Source of the DNA: Dehalococcoidia bacterium | GTDB lineage: Bacteria; Chloroflexota; Dehalococcoidia; GIF9; AB-539-J10 | Direction: 5' to 3' | NCBI GenBank assembly: GCA_030603485.1 | Contig: JAUVXS010000008.1 | Coordinates: 1-22,357, forward strand | Length of the DNA stretch: 22,357 nucleotides | In this document: positions 14,976 to 22,357 of the stretch, piece after piece | How the letters are laid out: each line of letters begins with the position of its first letter | How positions within the stretch are numbered: the stretch's first letter is position 1 | Made by a program: the position numbers and the translations under genes | Notes under the pieces: generated by a model | Databases searched by the model: none | What the model saw: the letters and a program-made list of their open reading frames with translations, nothing else | Told to the model about the DNA's origin: nothing

Positions 14976-16388
14976 ATGCATGAAAGTTGCGGCGTTTTTG
15001 GAGTTTATGCCTCAAGCATAAATGTAGCTCAGGCGGCTTTTTTTGCCCTCTTTGCTTTACAACATCGTGGTCAAGAAAGTGCCGGCATCGCTGTCACTGA
15101 TGGCAATGGAATAAGAATACATGCCGGCATGGGATTAGTCTCCCAGGTATTCACGGAAACTGACCTCGCTTTGCTCACAGGACATATTAGTATCGGGCAT
15201 AACCGCTACTCTACTACGGGCTCAAGCAAACCCATGAATGCCCAGCCCATTATAGCGAAATCAGAAGGTTTGACCATTGCCCTGGCACATAATGGCAATA
15301 TCATCAACGCCAAACTGCTCCGTGATGAACTCCAGGAGCGTGGCTATGATTTTCACACTAGTGTTGATTCCGAAGTCATTGCCAACCTGATTTTGGCCTC
15401 CCCTGGCCAGAATTGGCAGCAAAAAATAGAACACGCCATGCACCGCCTCCAAGGAGCTTATTCCTTGGTAATCTTAACTGAAAATGAACTGATCGGGGTT
15501 CGTGACCCCTTCGGTGTTCGTCCTCTTTGTCTCGGAGCCATTGACAGCGGATGGAGCATCGCCTCGGAAAGTTGCGCCTTAGACCATATAGGTGCCCAAT
15601 TCATAAGGGAAATCGAACCCGGGGAAATAGTAGTCATCGATAGCCATGGAATGAAGAGTTCCAAGAACGAAGATGGTCAAAAAGCTTTATGCATCTTTGA
15701 ATACATTTATTTCGCACGTCCCGACAGCATCATCCACGGCAAACTACTCTACCCGACAAGGGAAGCTATGGGTAGAATATTGGCTGAAGAATATCCTGTT
15801 GATGCTGACTTCGCCATGGGTGTTCCTGATTCAGCTACTGCTGCCGGCATTGGCTATTCTAATGCCTCAGGCATCCCGTATTGCGAAGGCCTGCTAAAAA
15901 ACCGCTATGTAGGACGTACCTTTATTGAACCTGACCAAAGGCTTCGGGAGCTTGGCGTCCAACTAAAATTCAACCCCCTTTCCCGCACAATTGCTGGGAA
16001 GAAGTTAGTAGTCGTCGATGACAGTATTGTTCGTGGTACCACTACTCCCCATGTGGTTGGTCTGCTCAAAAAAGCAGGTGCCGCAGAGGTTCACCTCCGT
16101 ATCTGTGCCCCTCCTATCCGTTACCCCTGCTTCTTTGGGGTGGATATGGCATCTAGATGGGAGCTCATCGCCGCAAGGAAAACTGTCCCGGAAATCAGGG
16201 AGCACCTTGGTGTTGATTCGCTGGGATACCTTAGCCTTGATGGCTTGATTCGGGCTGTGGACCTGCCCAGAGATATTTTCTGCCTTGCTTGTTTTACCGG
16301 AGCATACCCCATTCCGGTCCAAATAGAAATGGACAAACTGGCTTTGGAGGCACTTCACCAGGAGGACCTAATTGAAATCGACCACTAA
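14976..16388 (+). CDS. purF: Amidophosphoribosyltransferase (glutamine PRPP amidotransferase)
   Basis: PurF makes 5-phosphoribosylamine from PRPP and glutamine, the first committed step of purine synthesis. The 470 residues comprise an N-terminal nucleophile glutaminase (catalytic Cys5 in CGVFG, with HNRYST and HNGNI) and a C-terminal phosphoribosyltransferase with the PRPP motif LVVVDDSIVRGTT (344-356). Cys239, Cys385, Cys436 and Cys439 fall where the Bacillus enzyme ligates its [4Fe-4S] cluster, so this is the iron-sulfur, oxygen-sensitive type. Cys5 must be exposed by removal of a leader of only four residues (MHES). An in-frame TAA at 14961 rules out an earlier start, and there is no good ribosome binding site. 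It overlaps purM by 17 bp. Confidence 0.97.
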   Translation: MHESCGVFGVYASSINVAQAAFFALFALQHRGQESAGIAVTDGNGIRIHAGMGLVSQVFTETDLALLTGHISIGHNRYSTTGSSKPMNAQPIIAKSEGLTIALAHNGNIINAKLLRDELQERGYDFHTSVDSEVIANLILASPGQNWQQKIEHAMHRLQGAYSLVILTENELIGVRDPFGVRPLCLGAIDSGWSIASESCALDHIGAQFIREIEPGEIVVIDSHGMKSSKNEDGQKALCIFEYIYFARPDSIIHGKLLYPTREAMGRILAEEYPVDADFAMGVPDSATAAGIGYSNASGIPYCEGLLKNRYVGRTFIEPDQRLRELGVQLKFNPLSRTIAGKKLVVVDDSIVRGTTTPHVVGLLKKAGAAEVHLRICAPPIRYPCFFGVDMASRWELIAARKTVPEIREHLGVDSLGYLSLDGLIRAVDLPRDIFCLACFTGAYPIPVQIEMDKLALEALHQEDLIEIDH

Positions 16389-17394
16389 GGAGGCTTATGC
16401 CCTCGCTGGTGTAGACATCTCTCTTGCCGACAAAGTAAAGAAAATCATTGCCCAGCAAGCTCAAACTACTTTCCGCCCTGAAGTCATTGGCTCAAAATTC
16501 TTCGGCAGCATGTTTCAGCTCAAAGGATATCGTGAGCCGGTTTTAGTCTCCAGCACTGACGGAGTAGGCACCAAGCTCAAGATAGCTTCGCTCCTGAACA
16601 AAAACGATACCGTGGGCATGGACATCGTCAACCACTGCGTGAACGATATCCTTTGTTGTGGCGCCGAGCCCCTTTTCTTCCTCGACTATATTGCCATGGG
16701 CAAACTTAGGCCTGAACAAATAGAAGCCGTCATTTCTGGTATAGTCCAGGCCTGCCGAGAAGTTCGTTGTTCGTTAATTGGTGGTGAAACCGCCGAGATG
16801 CCCGGCATATACTCCCGGAAAAGCTATGACCTGGTAGGTTTCATTGTTGGAGTGGTGGAAAAAAAGAATATCATCGACGGCAGTTCCATTGTTCCAGATG
16901 ATGTAATCCTTGGCCTGCCTTCTTCCGGCTTACATACCAACGGTTATTCATTGGCGCGAAAAGTCTTTGGCATAGATGCCAACCCTTCGTGCTTAAACAA
17001 ATTTTATCCTGAATTGGGAAGGAGCCTCGGTGAAGAACTGATCCAGGTCCATCGTTGCTACTATCCGCAACTTAAGCCAGCCTTGCCCCTAATCAAAGGT
17101 ATAGCTCATATTACCGGTGGTGGCTTTGCGGGTAATATACCTCGCATCTTGCCTGAGGGAGTCGCTGCCCACCTGAAAAAGCATTCCTGGGATATTCTGC
17201 CAATTTTCAAACTTCTCCAGGAAAACGGCGATATAAAAGAAGCGGAAATGTATCGAGTGTTTAACATGGGGATAGGTATGGCCATTGTTTGTTCACCCCA
17301 GCAGGTAGCCAAGATTGTCAGTATCCTGCCCCAGGCTAAAGCTATCGGCGAGATAATTAAGAGAGCAGATGAGGAAAGAGTAGTAATAAACTGA
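16372..17394 (+). CDS. purM: Phosphoribosylformylglycinamidine cyclo-ligase (AIR synthetase)
   Basis: PurM closes the imidazole ring, converting FGAM to AIR with ATP. The 340-residue protein has the family N-terminus YALAGVDI, the loop SSTDGVGTKLKIA near 55-67, and GGETAEMPGIYSR near 137-150; HITGGGFAGN lies in the C-terminal half. The start is TTG, within the last codons of purF, supported by AGGAGG at 16360-16365 with a 6-base spacer. The 17-bp overlap with purF and 10-bp gap to purH show translational coupling in one operon. Confidence 0.96.
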   Translation: MKSTTKEAYALAGVDISLADKVKKIIAQQAQTTFRPEVIGSKFFGSMFQLKGYREPVLVSSTDGVGTKLKIASLLNKNDTVGMDIVNHCVNDILCCGAEPLFFLDYIAMGKLRPEQIEAVISGIVQACREVRCSLIGGETAEMPGIYSRKSYDLVGFIVGVVEKKNIIDGSSIVPDDVILGLPSSGLHTNGYSLARKVFGIDANPSCLNKFYPELGRSLGEELIQVHRCYYPQLKPALPLIKGIAHITGGGFAGNIPRILPEGVAAHLKKHSWDILPIFKLLQENGDIKEAEMYRVFNMGIGMAIVCSPQQVAKIVSILPQAKAIGEIIKRADEERVVIN

Positions 17395-17404
17395 AGGAGG
17401 TTCT

Positions 17405-18934
17405 ATGCGCGCCATAATTAGTGTTTCGGATAAATCAGGCGTGGTTGACTTTGCCCGAGGTCTAAAAGACCTGGGTATTGAGATATTCAGCACCGGTGGA
17501 ACCAAGAAGTCTTTGGAGACTGCTGGAGTAAAAATACATAGCGTCTCGGAGCTCACTGGCTTTCCTGAGATCCTCGATGGCCGGGTGAAGACCTTGCATC
17601 CCGCAGTGCATGGAGGCATCTTAGCCCGACGTGACCTTCCCCAGCATCTATCCGAGCTAACCCAGAATCGCATTGAGCCCATTGATATGGTGGTGGTCAA
17701 CCTCTATCCCTTTGTGGAAACGGTGAGCAAGCCCGGGGTTTCCTTAGACGCGGCACTAGAGAACATCGATATTGGCGGACCAAGCATGCTTCGGTCCGCA
17801 GCCAAAAATTTCCCCTCCGTCCTGGTAGTAGTCAATCCCGGGGATTACGATACAATCCTGCAAAAGCTGCGCCAGGGCAATATAGATTCAGAATATAGGA
17901 AGAGGTTAGCCCAGAAAGCCTTCCAGCATGTTGCCCTTTATGATACAGCCATCGCTCAATACCTTAATGAGGAAGCCTTTCCCGAAGAGATTACCATAGC
18001 CTTAAAAAAGGCTCGTAGCCTTCGCTATGGTGAGAATCCCCATCAGCAAGCTGCCCTTTACCTTGAACAAAATGTAAAACAAAGGCAAGATGGCCTGGCA
18101 TCCCTGGAACAGCTTAGCGGACCCGAAATTTCCTTCAATAACCTTCTCGATTTGGATGCTGCTTTAAACGCGTTGAGCGATTTTAGTTCTCCCACCATTG
18201 CCATAATGAAGCACACTAATTCCTGCGGACTTGCCTCCCATGATGATTTAGCCGAGGCTTATCGACGAGCTTTAACTGGCGACCCTGTAGCTGCCTTTGG
18301 AGGCATAGTTGCCAGCAACCGGATTATCGACTTAGCTACTGCTCAAGAGGTAGATAAGAGCCATTACGACGCTGTTATTGCTCCGGAATACCAGAAGGAG
18401 GCTCTGGAATTGCTAAGACGAAAAGAAAGCCTGCGCCTTGCTAAAGCTATCCCTTATCATCCTTCGTCCTCCGAACCATATCACGATTTTCGCCGTGTCA
18501 GAGGCGGCCTTCTGGCCCAGATGCCGGACACTCTAACCGCATCCGAACTTATACCTCGCGTGGTTACCAGGCGCCAACCAAGCGAGGCAGAGTTATCAGA
18601 CCTGCTCTTTGCCTGGAAGGCAGTTAAAGGCATAAAATCTAACGCCATAGTTGTCGCCAAGGACAAAACATTGTTAGGCATGGGCGCCGGACAGCCAAGC
18701 CGGGTAGTAAGCGTTGAGCTAGCTCTAAAAAGAGCTGGTGACCGAGCTAAAGACAGTGTCCTTGCCTCAGATGCTTTCTTTCCCTTTGCCGATGGCCCGG
18801 AATTAGCAATCAAGCACGGAGTTACCGCCATTATCCAGCCTGGTGGCTCGGTGAGAGATAAAGAGGTAATTGAGCTGGCAGATAAGTATAATGTTGCCAT
18901 GGTATTTACCGGTATTCGCCATTTTAGACACTGA
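17405..18934 (+). CDS. purH: Bifunctional AICAR transformylase/IMP cyclohydrolase
   Basis: PurH carries out the last two steps of IMP synthesis: formyl transfer from 10-formyl-tetrahydrofolate to AICAR, then ring closure. The 509 residues contain an N-terminal MGS-like cyclohydrolase domain (about 1-130, starting RAIISVSDKSG, with STGGT and HPAVHGGILARR) and the AICARFT domain (to about 470) with RYGENPHQQAALY, KHTNSCG and GDPVAAFGGIVASN. The ATG has GGAGG at 17396-17400. IMP from this enzyme would feed PurA, encoded elsewhere in the window. Confidence 0.97.
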   Translation: MRAIISVSDKSGVVDFARGLKDLGIEIFSTGGTKKSLETAGVKIHSVSELTGFPEILDGRVKTLHPAVHGGILARRDLPQHLSELTQNRIEPIDMVVVNLYPFVETVSKPGVSLDAALENIDIGGPSMLRSAAKNFPSVLVVVNPGDYDTILQKLRQGNIDSEYRKRLAQKAFQHVALYDTAIAQYLNEEAFPEEITIALKKARSLRYGENPHQQAALYLEQNVKQRQDGLASLEQLSGPEISFNNLLDLDAALNALSDFSSPTIAIMKHTNSCGLASHDDLAEAYRRALTGDPVAAFGGIVASNRIIDLATAQEVDKSHYDAVIAPEYQKEALELLRRKESLRLAKAIPYHPSSSEPYHDFRRVRGGLLAQMPDTLTASELIPRVVTRRQPSEAELSDLLFAWKAVKGIKSNAIVVAKDKTLLGMGAGQPSRVVSVELALKRAGDRAKDSVLASDAFFPFADGPELAIKHGVTAIIQPGGSVRDKEVIELADKYNVAMVFTGIRHFRH

Positions 18935-18982
18935 CCAAGAGCTGTTGGCTGAGAACTATCAGAGAAGTGAAGGAGCTGAGAA

Positions 18983-19303
18983 ATGTTAATAATTAGCAAC
19001 CAATCTATGCACAGCGTTATGTCACTTAGAGAGAAAATAGCTGATCCAGAAAAAAGGGCGGAGTGTATTGCCGATCTGGAAAATATGATAGATATCAAGG
19101 AATCCCATCTGGCAAGGGCGGAGTGGAGTTCGTGCTGTAGGAACATCTGCAATTTGACATCACAGCTAGACAGCGAACTATATATGCTCCAAAATACTTT
19201 GGAGACTTTAAGGAGGGAGGATAGCACGAAAGCAGCTTCCTTGTTAGAAGATTACATTGCCTCCCTGCAGAAAAGCTATAGACCAGAGCCCAATCATTTG
19301 TGA
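18983..19303 (+). CDS. Uncharacterised 106-residue helical protein
   Basis: I do not recognise this protein. It is mostly charged and helix-favouring, with heptad-like leucine spacing at about 53-90 (NLTSQLDSELYMLQNTLETLRRE), suggesting a coiled coil or helical bundle. A Cys-Cys pair and a further cysteine lie at about 51-56. There is no signal peptide or membrane segment. The ATG is set by AGGAG at 18971-18975. It lies 48 bp after purH and ends 4 bp before the nicotinamidase-NAPRTase ATG, so it is probably made from the same transcript and could be a partner or regulator of either enzyme; that is inference from position only. The good ribosome binding site and tight packing support it being real. 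Confidence 0.65.
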   Translation: MLIISNQSMHSVMSLREKIADPEKRAECIADLENMIDIKESHLARAEWSSCCRNICNLTSQLDSELYMLQNTLETLRREDSTKAASLLEDYIASLQKSYRPEPNHL

Positions 19304-19307
19304 TGCC

Positions 19308-20834
19308 ATGGCTAAAGTAGTCATTGTATCGGATATGTTACGTGGCTTTCTCGAGGAAGGTTATCCACTTTATTGCGGCATCGAGGCCCGTAGTATCATA
19401 CCCAATATCCAGAAATTACTGAAGCGTGAGTTAGAGCAGGGCTCGAAAATCTTCTATTTATGTGACCACCATATACCCAACGACCCGGAATTCAGAATGT
19501 TCCCGCCCCATTGCATTGAAGGTACTGAGGAAGCTGAACTCATACCCGAGCTTTTGCAATATCCCGGTGAAATAATACCCAAAAGAACATTTAGCGGTTT
19601 CTACAACACCCCTTTAGACAAGAGACTGAAGGCAATCAACCCCGAGACCATAGCCGTCTGTGGCGTAACCACCCATATTTGTGTTCTGAATGCAGTAATT
19701 GATGCCAGAAACCGAGGCTATGAAGTTGAAGTACCCGTTGATTGTGTTGCTTCCTTCGATAAAAAAGCTCACTTCTTCGCCCTGGACTATATGGAAAGGG
19801 TGCTGGGAGCCAAGCTTGTAACACCCTTAGTTAGGATTTCTCCACCTCGTTTCGAAATTCCCGATTCATGGTTGAGTGGAGAGACTGCCGATATCTATTT
19901 CCCTCGGACTGTGGAAATACTCAAGAAAAAGGGGATTAACCCAATGGCAACCATGGAGGTATTTCCTCGCCGAGCTGGTATCTTGTGCGGCATAGAAGAA
20001 GTTAAATCTTTGCTCGCCAAAGTCCTTCCTACGGATAATTGTGAGGTATGGGCATTATCTCAAGGCGAGCCTTTCGACAGAAAAGAAGTAGTCCTGCGCA
20101 TAAAAGCCCCTTATCAAAGCTACGGAACTTATGAAACAGCTTATCTAGGCATACTCTCCCATTGCAGCGGCTGGTCCACCGCTGCCCGAGAATGCGTTGA
20201 TGCTGCCCGAAGCATTCCTGTCATCAGCTTTGGGGCCCGCCATGTCCACCCATCAGTGGTCGGCATTATGGAATACTCCGCTATAGTTGGAGGCTGCACT
20301 GGCTGCGCCAGTATTGCTGGAGCAAAACTTGCCGACATCCAACCCACAGGGACTATTCCCCACGCCCTCATCATTATTATGGACAGCACTGCTAAGGCCA
20401 CTCTTGCTTTCGACAAGCATATGCCTTCCGAAGTGCCACGCATTGCTCTGGTGGATACTTTTGAGGATGAGGTCAGAGAAAGTGTAACTGTGGCCAAAGC
20501 GATGCAAGGAAAGTTACAAGGTGTAAGATTAGATACACCTTCAGAAAGAGGTCGGGTTACTGCTGGCTTGGTCAAAGAAGTTAGAGCCTGGTTGGACCTC
20601 GAGGGATTTAATGACGTGAAAATAGTCGCTAGCGGTGGACTTGACCCGGAACGAATTAGATATTTTATCGATGAAGGGGCACTTGTGGATATTTTCGCTG
20701 TTGGTAGCTATATCAGCAATGCCAGGCCCATTGACTTTACCGCTGACCTTCACGAAATAGAAGGCAAACCCATCGCCAAAAGAGGCAGAATGCCCGGCAT
20801 CACCCCCAACCCCAGGCTAAAGAGAGTGATGTAA
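19308..20834 (+). CDS. Fused nicotinamidase / nicotinate phosphoribosyltransferase
   Basis: A 508-residue fusion of two consecutive NAD-salvage enzymes. Residues 1-175 are an isochorismatase-fold nicotinamidase with the triad Asp9 (VSDMLRGF), Lys92 and Cys125 (GVTTHICV), metal ligands Asp53, His55 and His68, and the HCIEGTEEAEL motif. Residues about 180-508 are a NAPRTase-type phosphoribosyltransferase with ETAYLGIL (276-283), SFGARHVHP (307-315), TGTIPHALI (347-355), LVDTFEDE, ASGGLD (441-446) and VGSYIS. Together they would convert nicotinamide to nicotinate and then nicotinate mononucleotide using PRPP. The ATG at 19308 fits family N-termini; the frame extends 17 codons upstream into the preceding gene, and the ribosome binding site is weak. 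The last gene of the purF run. Confidence 0.88.
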   Translation: MAKVVIVSDMLRGFLEEGYPLYCGIEARSIIPNIQKLLKRELEQGSKIFYLCDHHIPNDPEFRMFPPHCIEGTEEAELIPELLQYPGEIIPKRTFSGFYNTPLDKRLKAINPETIAVCGVTTHICVLNAVIDARNRGYEVEVPVDCVASFDKKAHFFALDYMERVLGAKLVTPLVRISPPRFEIPDSWLSGETADIYFPRTVEILKKKGINPMATMEVFPRRAGILCGIEEVKSLLAKVLPTDNCEVWALSQGEPFDRKEVVLRIKAPYQSYGTYETAYLGILSHCSGWSTAARECVDAARSIPVISFGARHVHPSVVGIMEYSAIVGGCTGCASIAGAKLADIQPTGTIPHALIIIMDSTAKATLAFDKHMPSEVPRIALVDTFEDEVRESVTVAKAMQGKLQGVRLDTPSERGRVTAGLVKEVRAWLDLEGFNDVKIVASGGLDPERIRYFIDEGALVDIFAVGSYISNARPIDFTADLHEIEGKPIAKRGRMPGITPNPRLKRVM

Positions 20835-20843
20835 AGACTCTCT
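20821..20843 (+). terminator. Stem-loop over the stop codon of the fusion gene (possible weak terminator)
   Basis: AGAGAGT (20821-20827) and ACTCTCT (20837-20843) are perfect 7-bp arms around a 9-base loop that holds the TAA stop. It sits between convergent genes, where a two-way terminator would be useful, but neither side has a T-tract. It may instead protect the mRNA 3' end. Confidence 0.25.
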
Positions 20844-20858
20844 CACCGCAAACATTCT

Positions 20859-21893
20859 TCAGGCAAAGCCAATCCCCTCTATCTCTATCAGATTGCCATC
20901 TATTTTTGTTCTGGCGCCAAGAAATTCTTCGATAAGCCACAGGTTTGTCCCCACATGTTCTGTAATGCCAGGAACTGAATATCTGGTAACTCCCTCGGCT
21001 AAGCCGGCATAGATTATAAGTTGATCTGCGATATATCTATCAACTGCGGCGCTAGTTTTAACATCTTCTATAAACCTCTCAACCACATACCTTCCTATGG
21101 ATTCCGAGCTTCTGCCTGGCCTCCCTGCTCTGTCAGAACCCATCCGGTTACCCAGGCTCGTCTCGGCATATATTGCCAGGGCTGCTCCTTCTTGAAGGGA
21201 GCTTTCGTCCTCGATTTTCTCAATTTCTGCCTTATACCCATAAGAGCTTAATACCCTCTGGCATTCCGCTGCCATCCTCTGGCTTACCCTCTTTTCTTTC
21301 AAATGCGAGGAAAGCGCTATGCCTTTGACACTGAAAATCTCCCCCTGCTCGGTAAGATTTAACGGCTTCAATTTCCCCGCCGGCTCAACTCTAACTTCCA
21401 TAATCCCACCGCCTCTTGGCACATAGCCAGGACGGATTATGTCAAGTTCAGCCCGGACACCCATCCGCTTTAGAAACCGAAGCAAAACAAACTTCATATG
21501 ATAAGCCGAAGGGGCAAAATCCTGAAACAGCCCGCCTTCCAGCCTGAATTTGGAGGGCTTTCGGGCAAAGCAAGCCAGAGGCAAAAGCGTCTGGGCCATC
21601 ATGATGGTTGAGCCCGCCGTCCCTATATCCCAGCTGTACTCTCCTCCATTGAACCTACCTCCGGGTGTGTAGGTAATCTTCTTAGAACCCACCGCAGCAT
21701 TGTCCACCACCCCACGGCACATCTCCTGGCAGGCCTGCACCACTTTAAGATGCTGCGCCCTCAGCCCTGGCTTATCCCTCCCGGCCCTGATATTTTCTAT
21801 CCTTATTTCCTTACCCAGCAGGCTAGCCAGCGCCACAGAATAGCGGACTATGGTTCCACTTCCCGACTTAGCTGCGCCGTCTATAGTTATCAT
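20859..21893 (-). CDS. rtcA: RNA 3'-terminal phosphate cyclase (RtcA family), divergent
   Basis: RtcA enzymes use ATP to convert RNA 3'-phosphates to 2',3'-cyclic phosphates via an enzyme-AMP intermediate on histidine. The 344-residue protein has family motifs throughout: RAGRDKPGLRAQHL (36-49), SWDIGTAGST with a following hydrophobic strand, RGGG, and the C-terminal EHVGTNLWLIEEFLG with His313 at the nucleophile position. However, the N-terminal EGGGQ motif of classical RtcA is SGSGT here (10-14), losing its glutamate and glutamine. Activity may therefore be altered. No RtcB gene is nearby. The ATG has only a weak ribosome binding site. It converges on the fusion gene (24-bp gap). Confidence 0.88.
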   Translation of the reverse strand: MITIDGAAKSGSGTIVRYSVALASLLGKEIRIENIRAGRDKPGLRAQHLKVVQACQEMCRGVVDNAAVGSKKITYTPGGRFNGGEYSWDIGTAGSTIMMAQTLLPLACFARKPSKFRLEGGLFQDFAPSAYHMKFVLLRFLKRMGVRAELDIIRPGYVPRGGGIMEVRVEPAGKLKPLNLTEQGEIFSVKGIALSSHLKEKRVSQRMAAECQRVLSSYGYKAEIEKIEDESSLQEGAALAIYAETSLGNRMGSDRAGRPGRSSESIGRYVVERFIEDVKTSAAVDRYIADQLIIYAGLAEGVTRYSVPGITEHVGTNLWLIEEFLGARTKIDGNLIEIEGIGFA

Positions 21894-22075
21894 ATGAACC
21901 CACTTCTATCTCATTGCTCTTGAGAACCCTCAGCAGCTATCCCGCAACACTGGCGGTCAGTTGTTTTAAAAAAGTTCTTTCTGGAGTCTCTTCATAATCA
22001 GGAATTTACCCAAACACCCCCGGACTTCAACGCAACTTAGTGCACGGGAAAGTTGTTTTTGTGCCGGCTAATTTA
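21894..22075. other. 182-bp intergenic region, no gene seen
   Basis: This stretch lies between two minus-strand genes. I find no credible small frame, tRNA or strong hairpin. It may hold the rtcA promoter, but no hexamer pair on the minus strand is convincing. Confidence 0.5.
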
Positions 22076-22357
22076 TTACCGCCGCAATCCCCACACCAGT
22101 TTTCGCAGAGCTAGCCTTTTTCGAACACTTCCGGTCAGCAACCTGTCCGAATTGAAAATGCGAACCGCCACCGCTATCATTATTACGGTGAAAACTGCTG
22201 TATAGGCAATACCGCCGATTACCAGCGAATAATTATCCAGCATAAGAGCCCGCATAGCCATCATGGGGTGGGAAAAAGGTATGGCGAACACAAGAATTCT
22301 TAAGATGGCGGGAATGGTATCGAAATCTTTAAACATGGTTATGAACATGGAGATCAT
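22076..22357 (-). CDS. ABC-2 type transporter permease, C-terminal fragment
   Basis: The last 93 residues of a membrane protein that runs off the right edge. Two hydrophobic segments are visible, one around residues 17-38 and one around 46-67, and the end is basic (RKRLALRKLVWGLRR), which should be cytoplasmic. The IPFSHPMMAMRALML and IAVRIFNSDRLLTG-like segments are characteristic of ABC-2/NatB-type exporter permeases of about 400 residues. The frame's first ATG at the window edge is likely an internal methionine. Substrate cannot be inferred; the ATPase partner is not in the window. Confidence 0.75.
   Translation of the reverse strand: MISMFITMFKDFDTIPAILRILVFAIPFSHPMMAMRALMLDNYSLVIGGIAYTAVFTVIMIAVAVRIFNSDRLLTGSVRKRLALRKLVWGLRR

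Noticed and set aside
18481..19227. Minus-strand frame of 248 codons opposite purH and the 106-residue gene
   Set aside because: Serine- and leucine-rich shadow of purH codons; purH is unmistakable on the other strand.
20518..20541. Perfect 8-bp inverted repeat AAGGTGTA / TACACCTT inside the NAPRTase domain
   Set aside because: It lies within well-conserved coding sequence with no sign of a site or element around it; most likely chance.
1..22357. Mobile elements, CRISPR arrays, tRNA or rRNA genes, defence islands
   Set aside because: I saw no regularly spaced direct repeats, transposase or integrase motifs, tRNA T-loop patterns or defence-type domains; the genes are core metabolism and information processing.

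Overview
The window carries almost entirely housekeeping genes, tightly packed on both strands, with no transposase, integrase, CRISPR array, tRNA or rRNA that I can see. The organism is most likely a member of the Chloroflexota, class Dehalococcoidia or a close relative. That is an inference from gene order (nusA-ylxR-infB-rbfA, and rpsO-pnp next to dapB-asd-dapA), from a bacterial inositol-phosphate synthase beside a CDP-alcohol phosphatidyltransferase, and from a tiny DUF5679 zinc-ribbon gene. I have no database result to confirm it. Base composition looks even throughout, and TTG and GTG starts are common (infB, the TIM-barrel gene, dapB, purM, purA, dapA).

Layout. Positions 1-1265 (minus) hold the first codons of a HIT-family protein preceded by a family III CoA-transferase/racemase. 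Positions 1425-5148 (plus) hold the translation and transcription operon nusA-ylxR-infB-rbfA, behind a putative promoter and a perfect GC-rich hairpin in the leader. Positions 5272-9488 (plus) hold a DUF5679 mini-gene, ino1, a xylose-isomerase-like TIM-barrel gene, a CDP-alcohol phosphatidyltransferase and purA. Ino1 plus the phosphatidyltransferase would give a route from glucose-6-phosphate to an inositol phospholipid. Positions 9571-14858 (minus) hold rpsO-pnp-dapB-asd-dapA, linking ribosome and RNA turnover to the lysine/diaminopimelate pathway.

A 117-bp divergent promoter region (14859-14975) separates rpsO from the plus-strand run purF-purM-purH, a 106-residue unknown protein and a fused nicotinamidase-nicotinate phosphoribosyltransferase. 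PurF and the NAPRTase domain both consume PRPP, so this run joins de novo purine synthesis to NAD salvage. Convergent to it is a divergent RNA 3'-phosphate cyclase (20859-21893, minus), followed at the right edge by the C-terminal end of an ABC-2 type permease.

The best leads for novelty are the one-polypeptide Preiss-Handler salvage enzyme and its unknown small neighbour, the RtcA homologue with an altered N-terminal glycine motif, the unassigned TIM-barrel enzyme inside the inositol-lipid operon, and two regulatory structures (the nusA leader hairpin and a palindrome bracketing the likely rpsO -10 box). I do not see a defence system or other accessory island.
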